From contig WIXG01000439.1 in NCBI GenBank assembly GCA_009869945.1, forward strand, positions 1-56,134: 56,134 bases of DNA, in the 5' to 3' direction. This document shows positions 13,601 to 23,150 of the stretch, piece by piece. The translations under genes and the position numbers were made by a program. The first letter of the stretch is position 1; every line of letters begins with the position of its first letter. The stretch is from Mesaphorura yosii. Lineage: Eukaryota; Arthropoda; Collembola; Poduromorpha; Tullbergiidae. The notes under the pieces were generated by a model that was given only the letters and a program-made list of their open reading frames with translations, was not told where the DNA came from and made no database searches.

Positions 13601-16600
13601 AACATGCTGAGGGTCGGATCGATGACCTTATGCCATAAATATGCCAATATAACTTCAGTAGCCAGTACCTTTCGTCTGCTTCCCCCTGATCTTTCCCTTG
13701 TTCGATTATGAAAAGTCGTCTGACCCAGTTACGTACTTTTGTCAATGTGGCCTTGTGTACAATTCGTATAATACGTATAATTACCCCAACCCCGCAATCA
13801 TTTATATCTTTCCGAGGTTCGTCCTCGTATTTGTAGATCGGCTTCTTTTATTTTCTCTCGTCGTACCATGCATAATACATAAACGATAAATTCGTTCGCC
13901 AAGTCAATTCCCACCGCTCATTACTGCCGGCTGGGAATTGTTCACGGCGAGCTCGCTTCTTGTCTTTCAATGCAGTGTTCCCTGTTTTCGTAACCCCGCA
14001 GTACAGTTGAGAGAATTGAGAACATGAAACTCCTGTATTAAAAAATTCAGAGTTTTTGAAATGAATCGAGACATAGAGGTAGGATTAGAGACTCGCTTTG
14101 GTAGTAGGCGAACGCCGAAAGCTTTACCTAAGAGTCCAACGGAGAGATAATAGCTGGACAAACTCGGTACAAGGATTACGCAACTCCGTCTCGGAGAGTG
14201 AAGGCGTGGGATTATTTTTGAAACGGAAAAGTAAATACCGATTAGTTGAAGTTATATTTTTGTCTGGCATGGCTGCCAAGAACCGAACCATACACGCTAA
14301 GGACGCAATCAGATGATTTGTTTATACAAATTTTGCAGTCTAGCATTTAGCCCTTATAGTAAACTAGATTTACACATGTAATTTGCCACAAACACTTTAG
14401 ACTACTCTTTCATTCTTGTGTCCGTTTATTTTGAATGTTCTTGCACAGTAAGACCAAGTTAACAAATTAGTGGTTTGGCTATGAAAACTTTCTAGCACTA
14501 CTTGGATGATTTTTTCTTACTAACTCACACACTAATTTTTCTTAGTGCATTTTAGCTAATAGCATTGACCCCAGAATTGAGTCTTCATGCCTTCTGTCCA
14601 TAATTTGGTAAGAGATTCAATCCCAGATTAGACGAGATTTTGACTTTTCACACAATTAAAGACAAAGTCGCAACGTGAAAAATGTTCTCATATCTCTCTC
14701 GTAAAAATGTAAGATCTTGACCATTTACGTGTTGAGCTATTTGATGTCCACACCAAACCCGAATTACAGTAGGCACAAATTAAATTCATCCGAATTTCAC
14801 AACGTTGTCTTCTCATTCTGCTTCTTCTGCGATGTCCTTTGTAAAACACTAACCTGAATGTTACTAACCTTCGATCCTCTTTACTCTAATCTTCATGTAT
14901 GCTTTCCCTTTGCATGTTGCACTGAATGCGCCTTTTAACCAGCTTCCGTGTTACTGTGGCTAATGCAGTCTTGTGTTAAGCTAGGCAAGGCTGTCACTTT
15001 TAACAATGATGACACCGCTTCTGCTTCGCTAATCTATGAGTAAGCTATCGTGTAATTTATTATGCAATCAACTTTAACCTGATCAATGTACTATACACCT
15101 ATACTCTTGTGTGGTGCGATACTGAAATGACTACCATCTAATCCATACAATGCATTCGACGATTTAATTTAATGCGAGCGAATGAAAGCAAGCATAGAAA
15201 AGCCGCCCATCTATAGCGAATTGGTGCAATGGAGAAATCTTCATTTAGCAATATTTTTGACAGCATTAACGTCTGTCGCGACCCATGAGACAATCCTTCG
15301 TCCTTTCATCCAGCGCCGAAAATCAATAAATCATAGTCCATAGTTTATGGCGAACAAAGCCACGCCACGGTGCGATATATCCTTATCAATTATTGCGGAC
15401 ACTGCGTATTGTGTTGATGCGTGGATCCTTGCGTGCCTCCCGACCCCATTGAAACTGCTTCAGAAACACGCCAGCATCGTGTCAGCCTTCATTATTTGAG
15501 CTCATACATTATTAAACCGTTACCAAACGGCCAATTATTGATTTTTATCCAAATTAAAGCCGTTCTGAATATTTAAAATAGTAATTACTTCAGTCAAGAC
15601 CGCGCTTAGGAACTTGCGCCGGAAAATTCGCCTTAATAACATGAATTAGCCCGCACTTTATGCGGTCTATAATCAAAGATGGATTTCTAGTTTCTAAAAG
15701 TCAACCAGACATTTTTCGGCAGGACCCTTAAAAAGTACAACTAAATATTCAAATCTGTTAAGAATAGGTCCCCTAAATCAAGAAGATTGATGACAGCCGG
15801 GCGCTCAAATTATGCAAATTCGGGACATAATGTCGCAAGATGGCTGGAGGATTCCATCGGGGTCCCAATGCGCTGGGCGTTTGTCTTCCGCTGTGCCACT
15901 TCCCTTGACACTCGCATGCCATCGCCATCGTGTTTCTGCAAGGACACAACCTCTCATAAAATATTCCATAGCTGGATCCGCCCATTTCGGGTCATTAAAG
16001 TTACATAATGGAAATGGTGGTTGTAGTAATATTCAACGCACGCGAAATGCCGAAATGAGTCACGCCTAGAGTTAGATTAGCTTCACTTCTCGCGGTCTAG
16101 TATGTCATCGCGTTATTTATTCTACAGTCATTTACGCCGCGCACTAAGCAGTGTTCCGTCCCACCCCATTAAAACATGACATTCTTGCAAAAACCAATAA
16201 TATGAAATATGGCGCAGGCATCATGACACTGACCACGCAAATCTTCTCAACTCGATGTGGTTGATTGCTATTACATTCCTGTGTGTGGGTTATGGTGATA
16301 TTGTGCCGAATACTTACTGCGGACGTGGGATTTGCGTAGCGTGTGGTATGATGGTAAGTTGTGTTACAATAATAACAGATGTAAAGAAATCACACTTACG
16401 ACATTCACGCATTATGTTTCTCCGAAAAATTACATTTTCTGTTCCTTCTTCTGCCACTCTAATGGAGAAAAATGTACTATTTACTTTACAAATGGATTTA
16501 TAGTTCTGGTTTCTGTTTTATTTGAATTTCTGCTGCTGCTGCTGCCGGTGCAATGCAACTGCGCTTATATTTTCTACTCTTCTATCAAACATGTACATAC

Positions 16601-19600
16601 TGTATTTTCGGAGTGCACATTTTCTTGGGCTCTGTTGCTTTCTGACTCACGAGGATTCTTTCGGGATTGAGAGCAAATTGACTTGACTTTTCTGTCTCGC
16701 GTACTAACACATTCACACATGTGCTAAAATTACTAACCAACTGAATGTTTTAATCTGAAGCCAAAAGGCTTACTTGTACATTTCTATGTATTATTTGCTT
16801 CTTCTTTCTGCTGTGGGAATATAATTGGCAAATGAGTTAATTACAAAGTTGTTTCGTAAATTGCCCCAGTTCATTCCGTATTCACCGTGGCAGGCCAAGA
16901 AATCGATCATCGGACGATAAAAATAAAGTGTCTTCAGAACTGAACTCAAACCCACTTTGCCCTCTTCTTAAGTAATTTCTTCGAGAAATGATAGAGCCTG
17001 GAAATGTGGACACTGGTCATTTCAACAGACGATTGCCGATTGATTTTCCAAGAATCGTTTATTCCGAGCTATTCTTAGAATTAAACACTTACTTTTGCTG
17101 TAGTCGCCCGGAACAGAACCGACGAGGCTACCGCTGAAATTAAGACCGTGCAATTTTCATTAAATAATAAGATCAAGCGATTGGAGTAATTTAGAATAAA
17201 CAATGAGACATATTCGCAAATACTCTCAGCACTGCAGAATTGGTGTCATTCAGGTCAAAAACTCTGAACTTTTTAAGCACCTTTATTCACTTGTATACGC
17301 AACGATGAATAACGTAGTTTAATCCCCATCACAAGGCCCAGGTCCAAATCTTCATTTAGTTTGCCCTGAATTATTTACAACCTTCCGCCATTCAAACCCG
17401 GACAGTTTGCAGGCATTTTCACATTCTCATTCGATGATTGAAAGTTGTAGGCAGGCGGCCCCATAAAATGCTAAATGCGTGACGATGGTTCATTGGAACC
17501 ACGCTGACCTAAATGATAAAGTCTGTCGCTTCCCATTCTGCGCTCCCATTTCGCGGTTGTAATAAATAATTTATGAGAGGCTAATTCGTGCTTTGATGCC
17601 TTAAAGTCGTTATACGGAGTGTTATGATAATGCGCGGCGAACGCGACGGAGTAAGGGTCTTGCTGCCATGCATAATGCGTGATAATTTATGTATGAATTA
17701 GATATCATGATCCTGATCATGAGAACATCTTAAACTCCATCTGGCTTATTGCAATAACCTTCCTAAGTGTTGGATATGGTGATATTGTTCCAAACACTTA
17801 CTGCGGACGAGGTATTGCCGTCACGACGGGCATAATGGTAATGGCCTTCAATATGACCATAATTACTTTTAGTCTTTAGAGTAGGCTTCCATTTTACTGC
17901 GGGATAACGTGAATAACGTCACGGAACTCGAGAAAATAGAGTGGGAAGGTGCCATGATCTTGCACTAACATTTCATGAATGACGCCCTGGCTTTTAATGC
18001 TAAACTGCTTCTGACTTGGTCTTGGTTTGTTCAAGTTTTCTAACACGAAATAACACTGCAATTAATGAAAAATGCCTGCTGGCGTTATGACATGCTGTAT
18101 TCACTGGTCAAAAATGAAAGAAACAGTCTGAGCTTATTTAACGCAGGCTAAGAAAATATTCAATCTTCCAACCGTTGTAACGGCTGAAGAGAACTCATGT
18201 AACAGTTAACTCAGGGACACAGCATCCGCAACCCGGACCTTAGAGATTACATGCGCACGTGCAGAATAAGTAATTTTCGGCAAGGCAAACATTTTTCAAG
18301 CGCGGCCTCAAGCGCTTAATGAAGTCAGACATCAAACACTTGCGGTGCGACTGTAATCATGCCAAAACTTTCAATAGCCAAAACTTAAACTATTTGCAAT
18401 GCAGTGCTATTGTGCTGAGAAGAAGCCTACCGCCCAATAACGATATACGGGTCCGAGTTGCGACAGCTGCTCATTCCGCTGCCGTTTTGCTTGGCAGTAC
18501 AGCCTGTCGTAATTATGCCTCGTAGCTCAATCCCGCCGTAAATAATTAAGTATCAACGAAAATATTGATCTTGGATCGCGGATCCCGGGCGTCGAGTTAC
18601 AGTCTTTCGATCCAAAGGTCAATTTCGGTGACGGTGACGACATTAATATCGACGTACTGTCATAATATCCTGTTTCATGTGTTCCATCAGCACGTACGTA
18701 CGAGCGTGTACATCGTACATCGGCAGAAAAGCGACGTAAATGCGGACATGATGAAACTTCTTTTGTACATTAAACAAAGCAGCTGCTGAAATTCAAAAAA
18801 AGCAAACGCCTGTTTTTTCTTTTCGATTCTGTCAACACGCCAGTTTTTACGTCCTAATTTTATGTATTTTAATGCTTAATATTGCATGTTACAATTAACA
18901 CACATTAACACACTGCCGGTATATGCCAAATTACTAATCAGATAATTCATTTTTTACTTCGCAACCCGAATGCATAAATCAAAGGGTGCTGGTTGCACTG
19001 CGCTGTTGGTTGCTGTTGTGTCGAGGAAAATGGAGTTGTCTCGTGCGGAAAAACATGTTCATAACTTCATGATGGATACACAACTAACAAAACGGGTAAA
19101 CTTGCCTGATTTGAGCTTTCTAGTCATACTAATTCTTAGTTCTAGAATTTAGTGAGCAGTTTGAGGCCACAGGGTCGTGTTTAGAGGCATTCCAGCCATC
19201 CATTAGGGAACATTAATTAGCAATTAGTGATCCCGCTTCAAAATTTTTCACATTGGTCCGGTTTGGAGCACAACAACCAACTAATAACTTGTGGACAATA
19301 CGAACTTGTAACACGATATTTTGAGTTTGCGTGCGTTTGTGTCCCATTTTTCTACCGCGCTGCGTGCATTTGCTTCTAACGCTTTTACCACGAGCGAGCT
19401 CATAATTACTGTGTGAATGGATAAATGGAATTCACTCAGCAGAAAACTAATAAATGTCTGAGGGAGATGAATGAACATGAAATTAGAACATTTCATTTGG
19501 GGAAATTTTTAAGAAGTGTTAAATGGATTTTATATGTTTATGACATAATGATATACTTTCACACGCAGGGAAATGGCACAATGGCATTAGTGGTTGCTGT

Positions 19601-20941
19601 GCTCCTTCCGAAATTGACTATGCAGCCTGCAGAGAAAAGAGTTCACACTCTTATGATGCAGAGGCAGTTAGAGAGCAGAGTGAGTCTAGCACTTAAACAG
19701 TGTGCTGTGGTGTGGTGTGGCCAACATTTATAGCTAAGAATAATATTAGCGGTAATTGTTGCTTGGGTGGTAAAGTAAAGTCTTGTGCTTTGCCCGCAGC
19801 CAAGAGGAGTTTTATTGAAGACGAGGGAATGGTTTTAAAATTTCCATCATGTAATGTAGTAAAATCTTGCTTGTAGCAGTTAAAGACTCTGATCCCACTG
19901 CATGGCCACCACAAAGACACACGACCACAAGCAGCTGGAAAAGAGGCAAGACGGGAGGTGAAAGTAGGCCAGATTCGTTCTGAAAAGACGTCCGGAGAAA
20001 TGGGACTTAATTTTTCCACGACTTATCTTAGCCCGTGGCCCAGCTAAACACGATGAATTGCAATAGCATAGATCTAGGCCTAAGTAATTAAATTCCGCTT
20101 CATTAACCAACATGAGCTTGTTTTCGTTAAATCATTCCTACGCAAAAACTAACATGCAACTATGAAAATATTTTTCAGCTTAAAAATTCCGCCGCAAACG
20201 TGCTCCGTGAAACATGGCTGATATATAAGCACACGAAATTAGTGAAGCGAGTCAATCCATCTCGGGTTCGTGCTCATCAGCGAAAGTTCCTACTGGCAAT
20301 CTACGCGTAAGTAACCGTGAACCGTACCGGGTGACGCTTCTATCGGAAAACAATACCATGAATATGCATGACATGGTGAAATCTCTTGACAGGTTAAGAA
20401 AGGTTAAAATGGACCAAAGGAAACTCATGGACAACGCAAATACCATCACGGATATGGCCAAAGTACTAATCCAATAGTCTTGTTCGTAACTCTGAAGGAA
20501 GAAGGCAGTGCTAAGAATCATTTCTTATTTCAGACTCAAAACACGGTGTACGAAATCGTTTCCGATTTGTCTGGAAGGCAAGACCACGTTGAGGATCGTC
20601 TCACAGCCATCGAAGACAAGATGACCAGACTGTATGAGCAAATTGAAGGACTCCCGGATTTAATAACTCGTGTGATTACACGTCAACAGCAACAACAGCT
20701 TCAGGCTAGTAGCGAAGCACAGCAGCAGCAGCAAAGTAGAAATTATTTATTACGTCCAGAGTCGGCTGCCATTTCAGCAGCGAATAATCCTTCATCATCT
20801 TCCACGCAGCAGCAGCAACAACAATGTTCTTCGTCTGCTGCTCACAATTTGCCTCATTCCAAAAGTGTGCCTACATCCACACTTTCCTCCAAGAACCTGC
20901 ATCCTCCTCCTCTTCCACCGAGAACCTCTCCACAACCATAG
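4643..20941 (+). CDS. SK: Small-conductance Ca2+-activated K+ channel (SK/KCNN family)
   Basis: Plasma-membrane K+ channel opened by Ca2+ through constitutively bound calmodulin; it shapes after-hyperpolarisation in neurons and muscle. Proposed exons: 4643-5310, 5448-5723, 5821-5914, 11029-11182, 12201-12358, 12472-12567, 12649-12822, 12893-13038, 13325-13429, one of two pore exons (16218-16353 or 17702-17837), one of two S6 exons (18985-19095 or 19569-19679), 20179-20306, 20393-20462, 20534-20941. All phases agree and give 907 aa. Landmarks: low-complexity N-terminus (1-400), S1 ([13 protein letters not shown]), S2, S3, S4 ([18 protein letters not shown]), S5 ([14 protein letters not shown]), GYGD filter, calmodulin-binding domain ([14 protein letters not shown], then [18 protein letters not shown]), a coiled-coil-like segment and a Gln-rich tail. 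The transmembrane and calmodulin regions closely match the animal SK family. The ATG at 4643 follows a splice acceptor, so the true start may lie further upstream. Confidence 0.96.
5788..5807. repeat. TTATTATTATTGTTG-type trinucleotide microsatellite
   Basis: A short imperfect ATT/GTT repeat in SK intron 2, just upstream of the exon-3 acceptor. It lies in the pyrimidine-rich acceptor region. Confidence 0.6.
6733..6867 (+). other. Candidate in-frame cassette exon of the SK gene
   Basis: A strong pyrimidine-rich acceptor (TTTTTTATCCTGTAG) precedes a 135-nt open stretch that begins [18 protein letters not shown]. It would enter and leave in phase 0, exactly the phase of the junction between SK exons 3 and 4. 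The donor (ACG|GTTCGA) is weak and I do not recognise the peptide. It could be an optional N-terminal cassette or chance. Confidence 0.25.
8910..9460. repeat. Foldback element: long imperfect inverted repeat
   Basis: The left arm (about 8910-9123) reappears as its reverse complement in the right arm (about 9248-9460). It begins ACAAGGAGATGACGCGAGG, and the right arm ends CCTCGCGTCATCTCCTTGT. The arms look roughly 85-90% identical by eye, with a spacer of about 124 bp. There is no open reading frame of note and I see no clear target-site duplication. It lies inside the 5.1 kb SK intron between exons 3 and 4. It is probably a MITE-like or foldback mobile element; in the pre-mRNA it would form a long double-stranded hairpin. 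Confidence 0.85.
16218..16353 (+). other. SK pore exon, version a
   Basis: A 136-nt exon entered in phase 2 (acceptor GCGCAG) and left in phase 0 (ATG|GTAAGT). It encodes the pore loop and filter ([18 protein letters not shown]) and the start of S6. Compared with version b it is richer in cysteine: one just before GYGD and two in the ICVACGMM segment. It has the same length and phases as version b 1.3 kb downstream. Using both, or neither, would shift the frame before the next exon, so the two should be spliced as alternatives. Confidence 0.92.
17702..17837 (+). other. SK pore exon, version b
   Basis: A second 136-nt pore exon with the same phases (acceptor AATTAG, donor ATG|GTAATG). It encodes [18 protein letters not shown] and then IAVTTGIM. 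It differs from version a at 10 of 46 residues. The filter and most of the pore helix are identical; Cys residues of version a are replaced by Ser, Ala and Thr. Confidence 0.92.
18985..19095 (+). other. SK S6/calmodulin-binding exon, version a (canonical)
   Basis: A 111-nt, phase 0-0 exon (acceptor ATCAAAG, donor CGG|GTAAAC). It encodes the inner part of S6 ([16 protein letters not shown]) and the start of the calmodulin-binding domain ([17 protein letters not shown]). This is nearly identical to the usual animal SK sequence, so I take it as the default version. Confidence 0.92.
19569..19679 (+). other. SK S6/calmodulin-binding exon, version b (divergent)
   Basis: A second 111-nt, phase 0-0 exon (acceptor CACACGCAG, donor AGA|GTGAGT). 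It aligns without gaps to version a but matches at only 18 of 37 residues. S6 reads [16 protein letters not shown] and the calmodulin-binding start reads [18 protein letters not shown]. The framework residues AEK, VH, MM and QL are kept, so it is under constraint and not simple decay. Alternative use would change the S6 gate and its link to calmodulin. Confidence 0.88.
20683..20833. repeat. CAG/CAA repeats encoding poly-Gln runs in the SK C-terminus
   Basis: Three CAA/CAG runs encode Gln tracts in the last SK exon: around 20683-20701, around 20720-20733 and around 20808-20825. Ser-rich sequence separates them. They follow the coiled-coil region and are probably length-variable. Confidence 0.8.
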
Positions 20942-21334
20942 AAAATTGTTTACGCTTAGCAGTAGTACGATTATGCATCATTCCTTAAATTCCTTTAGTG
21001 ATTATCGACTGTAAGGTGCGACAGTTTCGCCAATTTGTTGAATATCATTCATTCGTCTCAAGTCTAAAGACCTGCGCTAGCTTGCGGATCACGACAATCG
21101 AACCAATTAAGCTTAAATAGGAGTACTCACGCTCGTGAATCTTAGAACTCCAAATTTCGTTCACAAACCGTTAGACATAAAAAAAACTTTAAATTGTTGT
21201 CTACTTATTAAATCAAATTATTCTAAAAGTCTGTACTTCTTAGCCTCAAACATAAACTCACCGCGGTGGCAGAAACTTATAAGCACTGTATTTTTAGATT
21301 AATTAAGAGAATTACTTTATATTTTGAGATTTGC

Positions 21335-21340
21335 AATAAA
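21335..21340 (+). terminator. Possible SK polyadenylation signal
   Basis: An AATAAA hexamer about 395 nt after the SK stop codon, in AT-rich sequence. It is the first clear canonical signal I noticed downstream, but no transcript evidence supports it. Confidence 0.45.
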
Positions 21341-22043
21341 ATCATGAAGTGTGATCGTAAGTATAATAATATTAAAGTGAAAAGTAAGTAATGCTTTAAA
21401 TGCAAATCCGCTCATTTAATCCTTTTCGAATTAACGTCGAGTCTAAATTACCATTACGATTTTGTGATCGACTTTATTTACTCTAAAACCTGCTACAATG
21501 CTTTTCTTCTAATAATTATCGTAAATTATAATCGGAAACGAGAAAGCCTTGAATTTTATAGAGTACTGAATCATAGGAGTTTATGAATCAATGTACCTCT
21601 TCACCCAATACAATTCCATTAGACTGCATCTTCATATTTTGTGTTGTTATCTTTTGATTCAACTTTTGATTTTTACGTATTCAACGTTAGTCTTTTGGCA
21701 GCGTCTATGTTGTTATTACAATGTACCACTGTTTACAAAGAAATCTCCATTTTATAAAAATAAATATGCTTCGATGAATGATTTACTGTGTATTGATTTA
21801 CCAATGCTTCGGGCATGAAACTCATGAATGGTGCTTACATACTTTTTGTAAGTTCTGGTACTATCATCTTCATTTTATTTCAATGTTACAGTTTAAATTT
21901 TACAGAAGTAGCAACAAAAAATAAGACTTACTATTGACTATCGAGATAGATCACAGAATCCGAAATTATGCACGACAAGAATAAATTTTTATTTGTTTCA
22001 TTTCACTACCTTTCTAAAGCTTTACATTTGTCAGCAAGGTACT

Positions 22044-22533
22044 TCATTTGCGACCTGAAGTTTTTTGAGGCTTATTCTTGTTTCCAAGTTTCAGGAGTAA
22101 ATAGCTTCCAGGAAGCTGTCGCTTATCTCGCATACTGTCGCTGTCGTCCGCATTCTTTTGCTGCTGGACAACAGCCCTTGGAAGCGGATGAAATGCGCGT
22201 TTGGGCACTTGCTGCGTGTTTGATGTCCCCGGACGCCTCATCGGATTATAGTCGCTGGGATGTGGTGACCAAAATCCGCTCTTCTTCAGTAGGACTCCAG
22301 GTGGAATGTACTCCACGAGCTCTTGCGGTTCTGCATGCATAAAAGCACGGTTGATCATTTATTGACTAGATAAAATCAGTCCCACAGTGACGCTCACCAT
22401 AGTATACGTCTTCTCGGTCCAGCAACGCTTCAAGCTCCTCGGAGAGACTTGTGTCGAATCTTCCAGCACAGATTTTCTCAGCCAGGAAGCTCAGAAACAT
22501 CATAAGGAGGACAGCTCTCACGAGTGTAGCCAT
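22044..22533 (-). CDS. Small secreted neuropeptide-like precursor (orphan)
   Basis: Two exons (22533-22398 and 22330-22044) are joined by a short intron with donor ATG|GTGAGC and acceptor GCATGCAG. The phases match (1/1) and give 140 aa. The start MATLVRAVLLMMFLSFLAEKI is a clear signal peptide ending near residue 23. The rest has no cysteine and carries spaced dibasic sites: KK 61-62, RR 77-78, KR 89-90 and KR 115-116. Cleavage there would release peptides such as SGFWSPHPSDYNPM and a C-terminal piece starting QLPGSYLLLKLGN. No Gly amidation donor precedes a dibasic site. A TATA box sits about 130 bp upstream. The architecture suggests a secreted prohormone, but I do not recognise the family; it could be another secreted basic peptide. 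Confidence 0.72.
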
Positions 22534-22661
22534 TTTGAAATATTACAGGATTACGAAAATATATTTTTCTACAATCTACAAAATTCTGGCAAGTTCTAAC
22601 AGAAATTGTTCAATCTGCCCCTCGGCCTGCAACTGACGCAATCCAAGTACTTTTTCCGCCT

Positions 22662-22667
22662 TTTATA
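22662..22667 (-). promoter_or_regulatory. TATA box of the neuropeptide-like gene
   Basis: On the minus strand the sequence reads GCCTATAAAAGG, a strong TATA box. It lies about 130 bp upstream of the ATG at 22533, which predicts a transcription start near 22630 and a 5' leader of roughly 100 nt. Confidence 0.65.
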
Positions 22668-23150
22668 GGCGGCAGAATTGCGTCGTCCTAAAATTAGCAG
22701 TTCTATCCAATAATACGACCGTAATTCTGTAAAAGTCCTCAAATTGGGTTTCGTTTTACATTTTCCATTCATTACGCTTATTCGGGCTGCCTTTGAATTC
22801 TTTCAAATTGCACTCTTATTAAAATAAAAGAGCTTGAGAGCCAAATTCCTCAGCTTGGAACCAATACTTCTGTGAACTTGAATACTGTGACCTCAGGGTG
22901 ATGACTCTCAAATCTCAAGTTTCCTTTTTATGCTCATTAAACCTTATCAAGTGCCAAATGACAAGCGTTTATTTCTGTTTTGGGAATTACAGTCAATTGA
23001 AAAGCCAAACTCTTAGAAAAGCACAGCGCACAGAGTGCCTAAAGCATGACGAATTCAAAATTCAACGTCATAAAATAGCTGAAAAAGAGCTCTAAAGGGA
23101 TTAAGCAAATGATGAATGAGATGCTGCAAACTAATGAGGAAGCGTGTCGT

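Noticed and set aside
15773..16069. Overlapping open frames upstream of pore exon a, considered as a further SK exon
   Set aside because: No translation resembles S5, the pore or S6, and phases do not fit the neighbouring exons.
21968..22342. 124-codon plus-strand frame
   Set aside because: It is the shadow of exon 2 of the neuropeptide-like gene on the minus strand, which has splice phases, a signal peptide and a TATA box.
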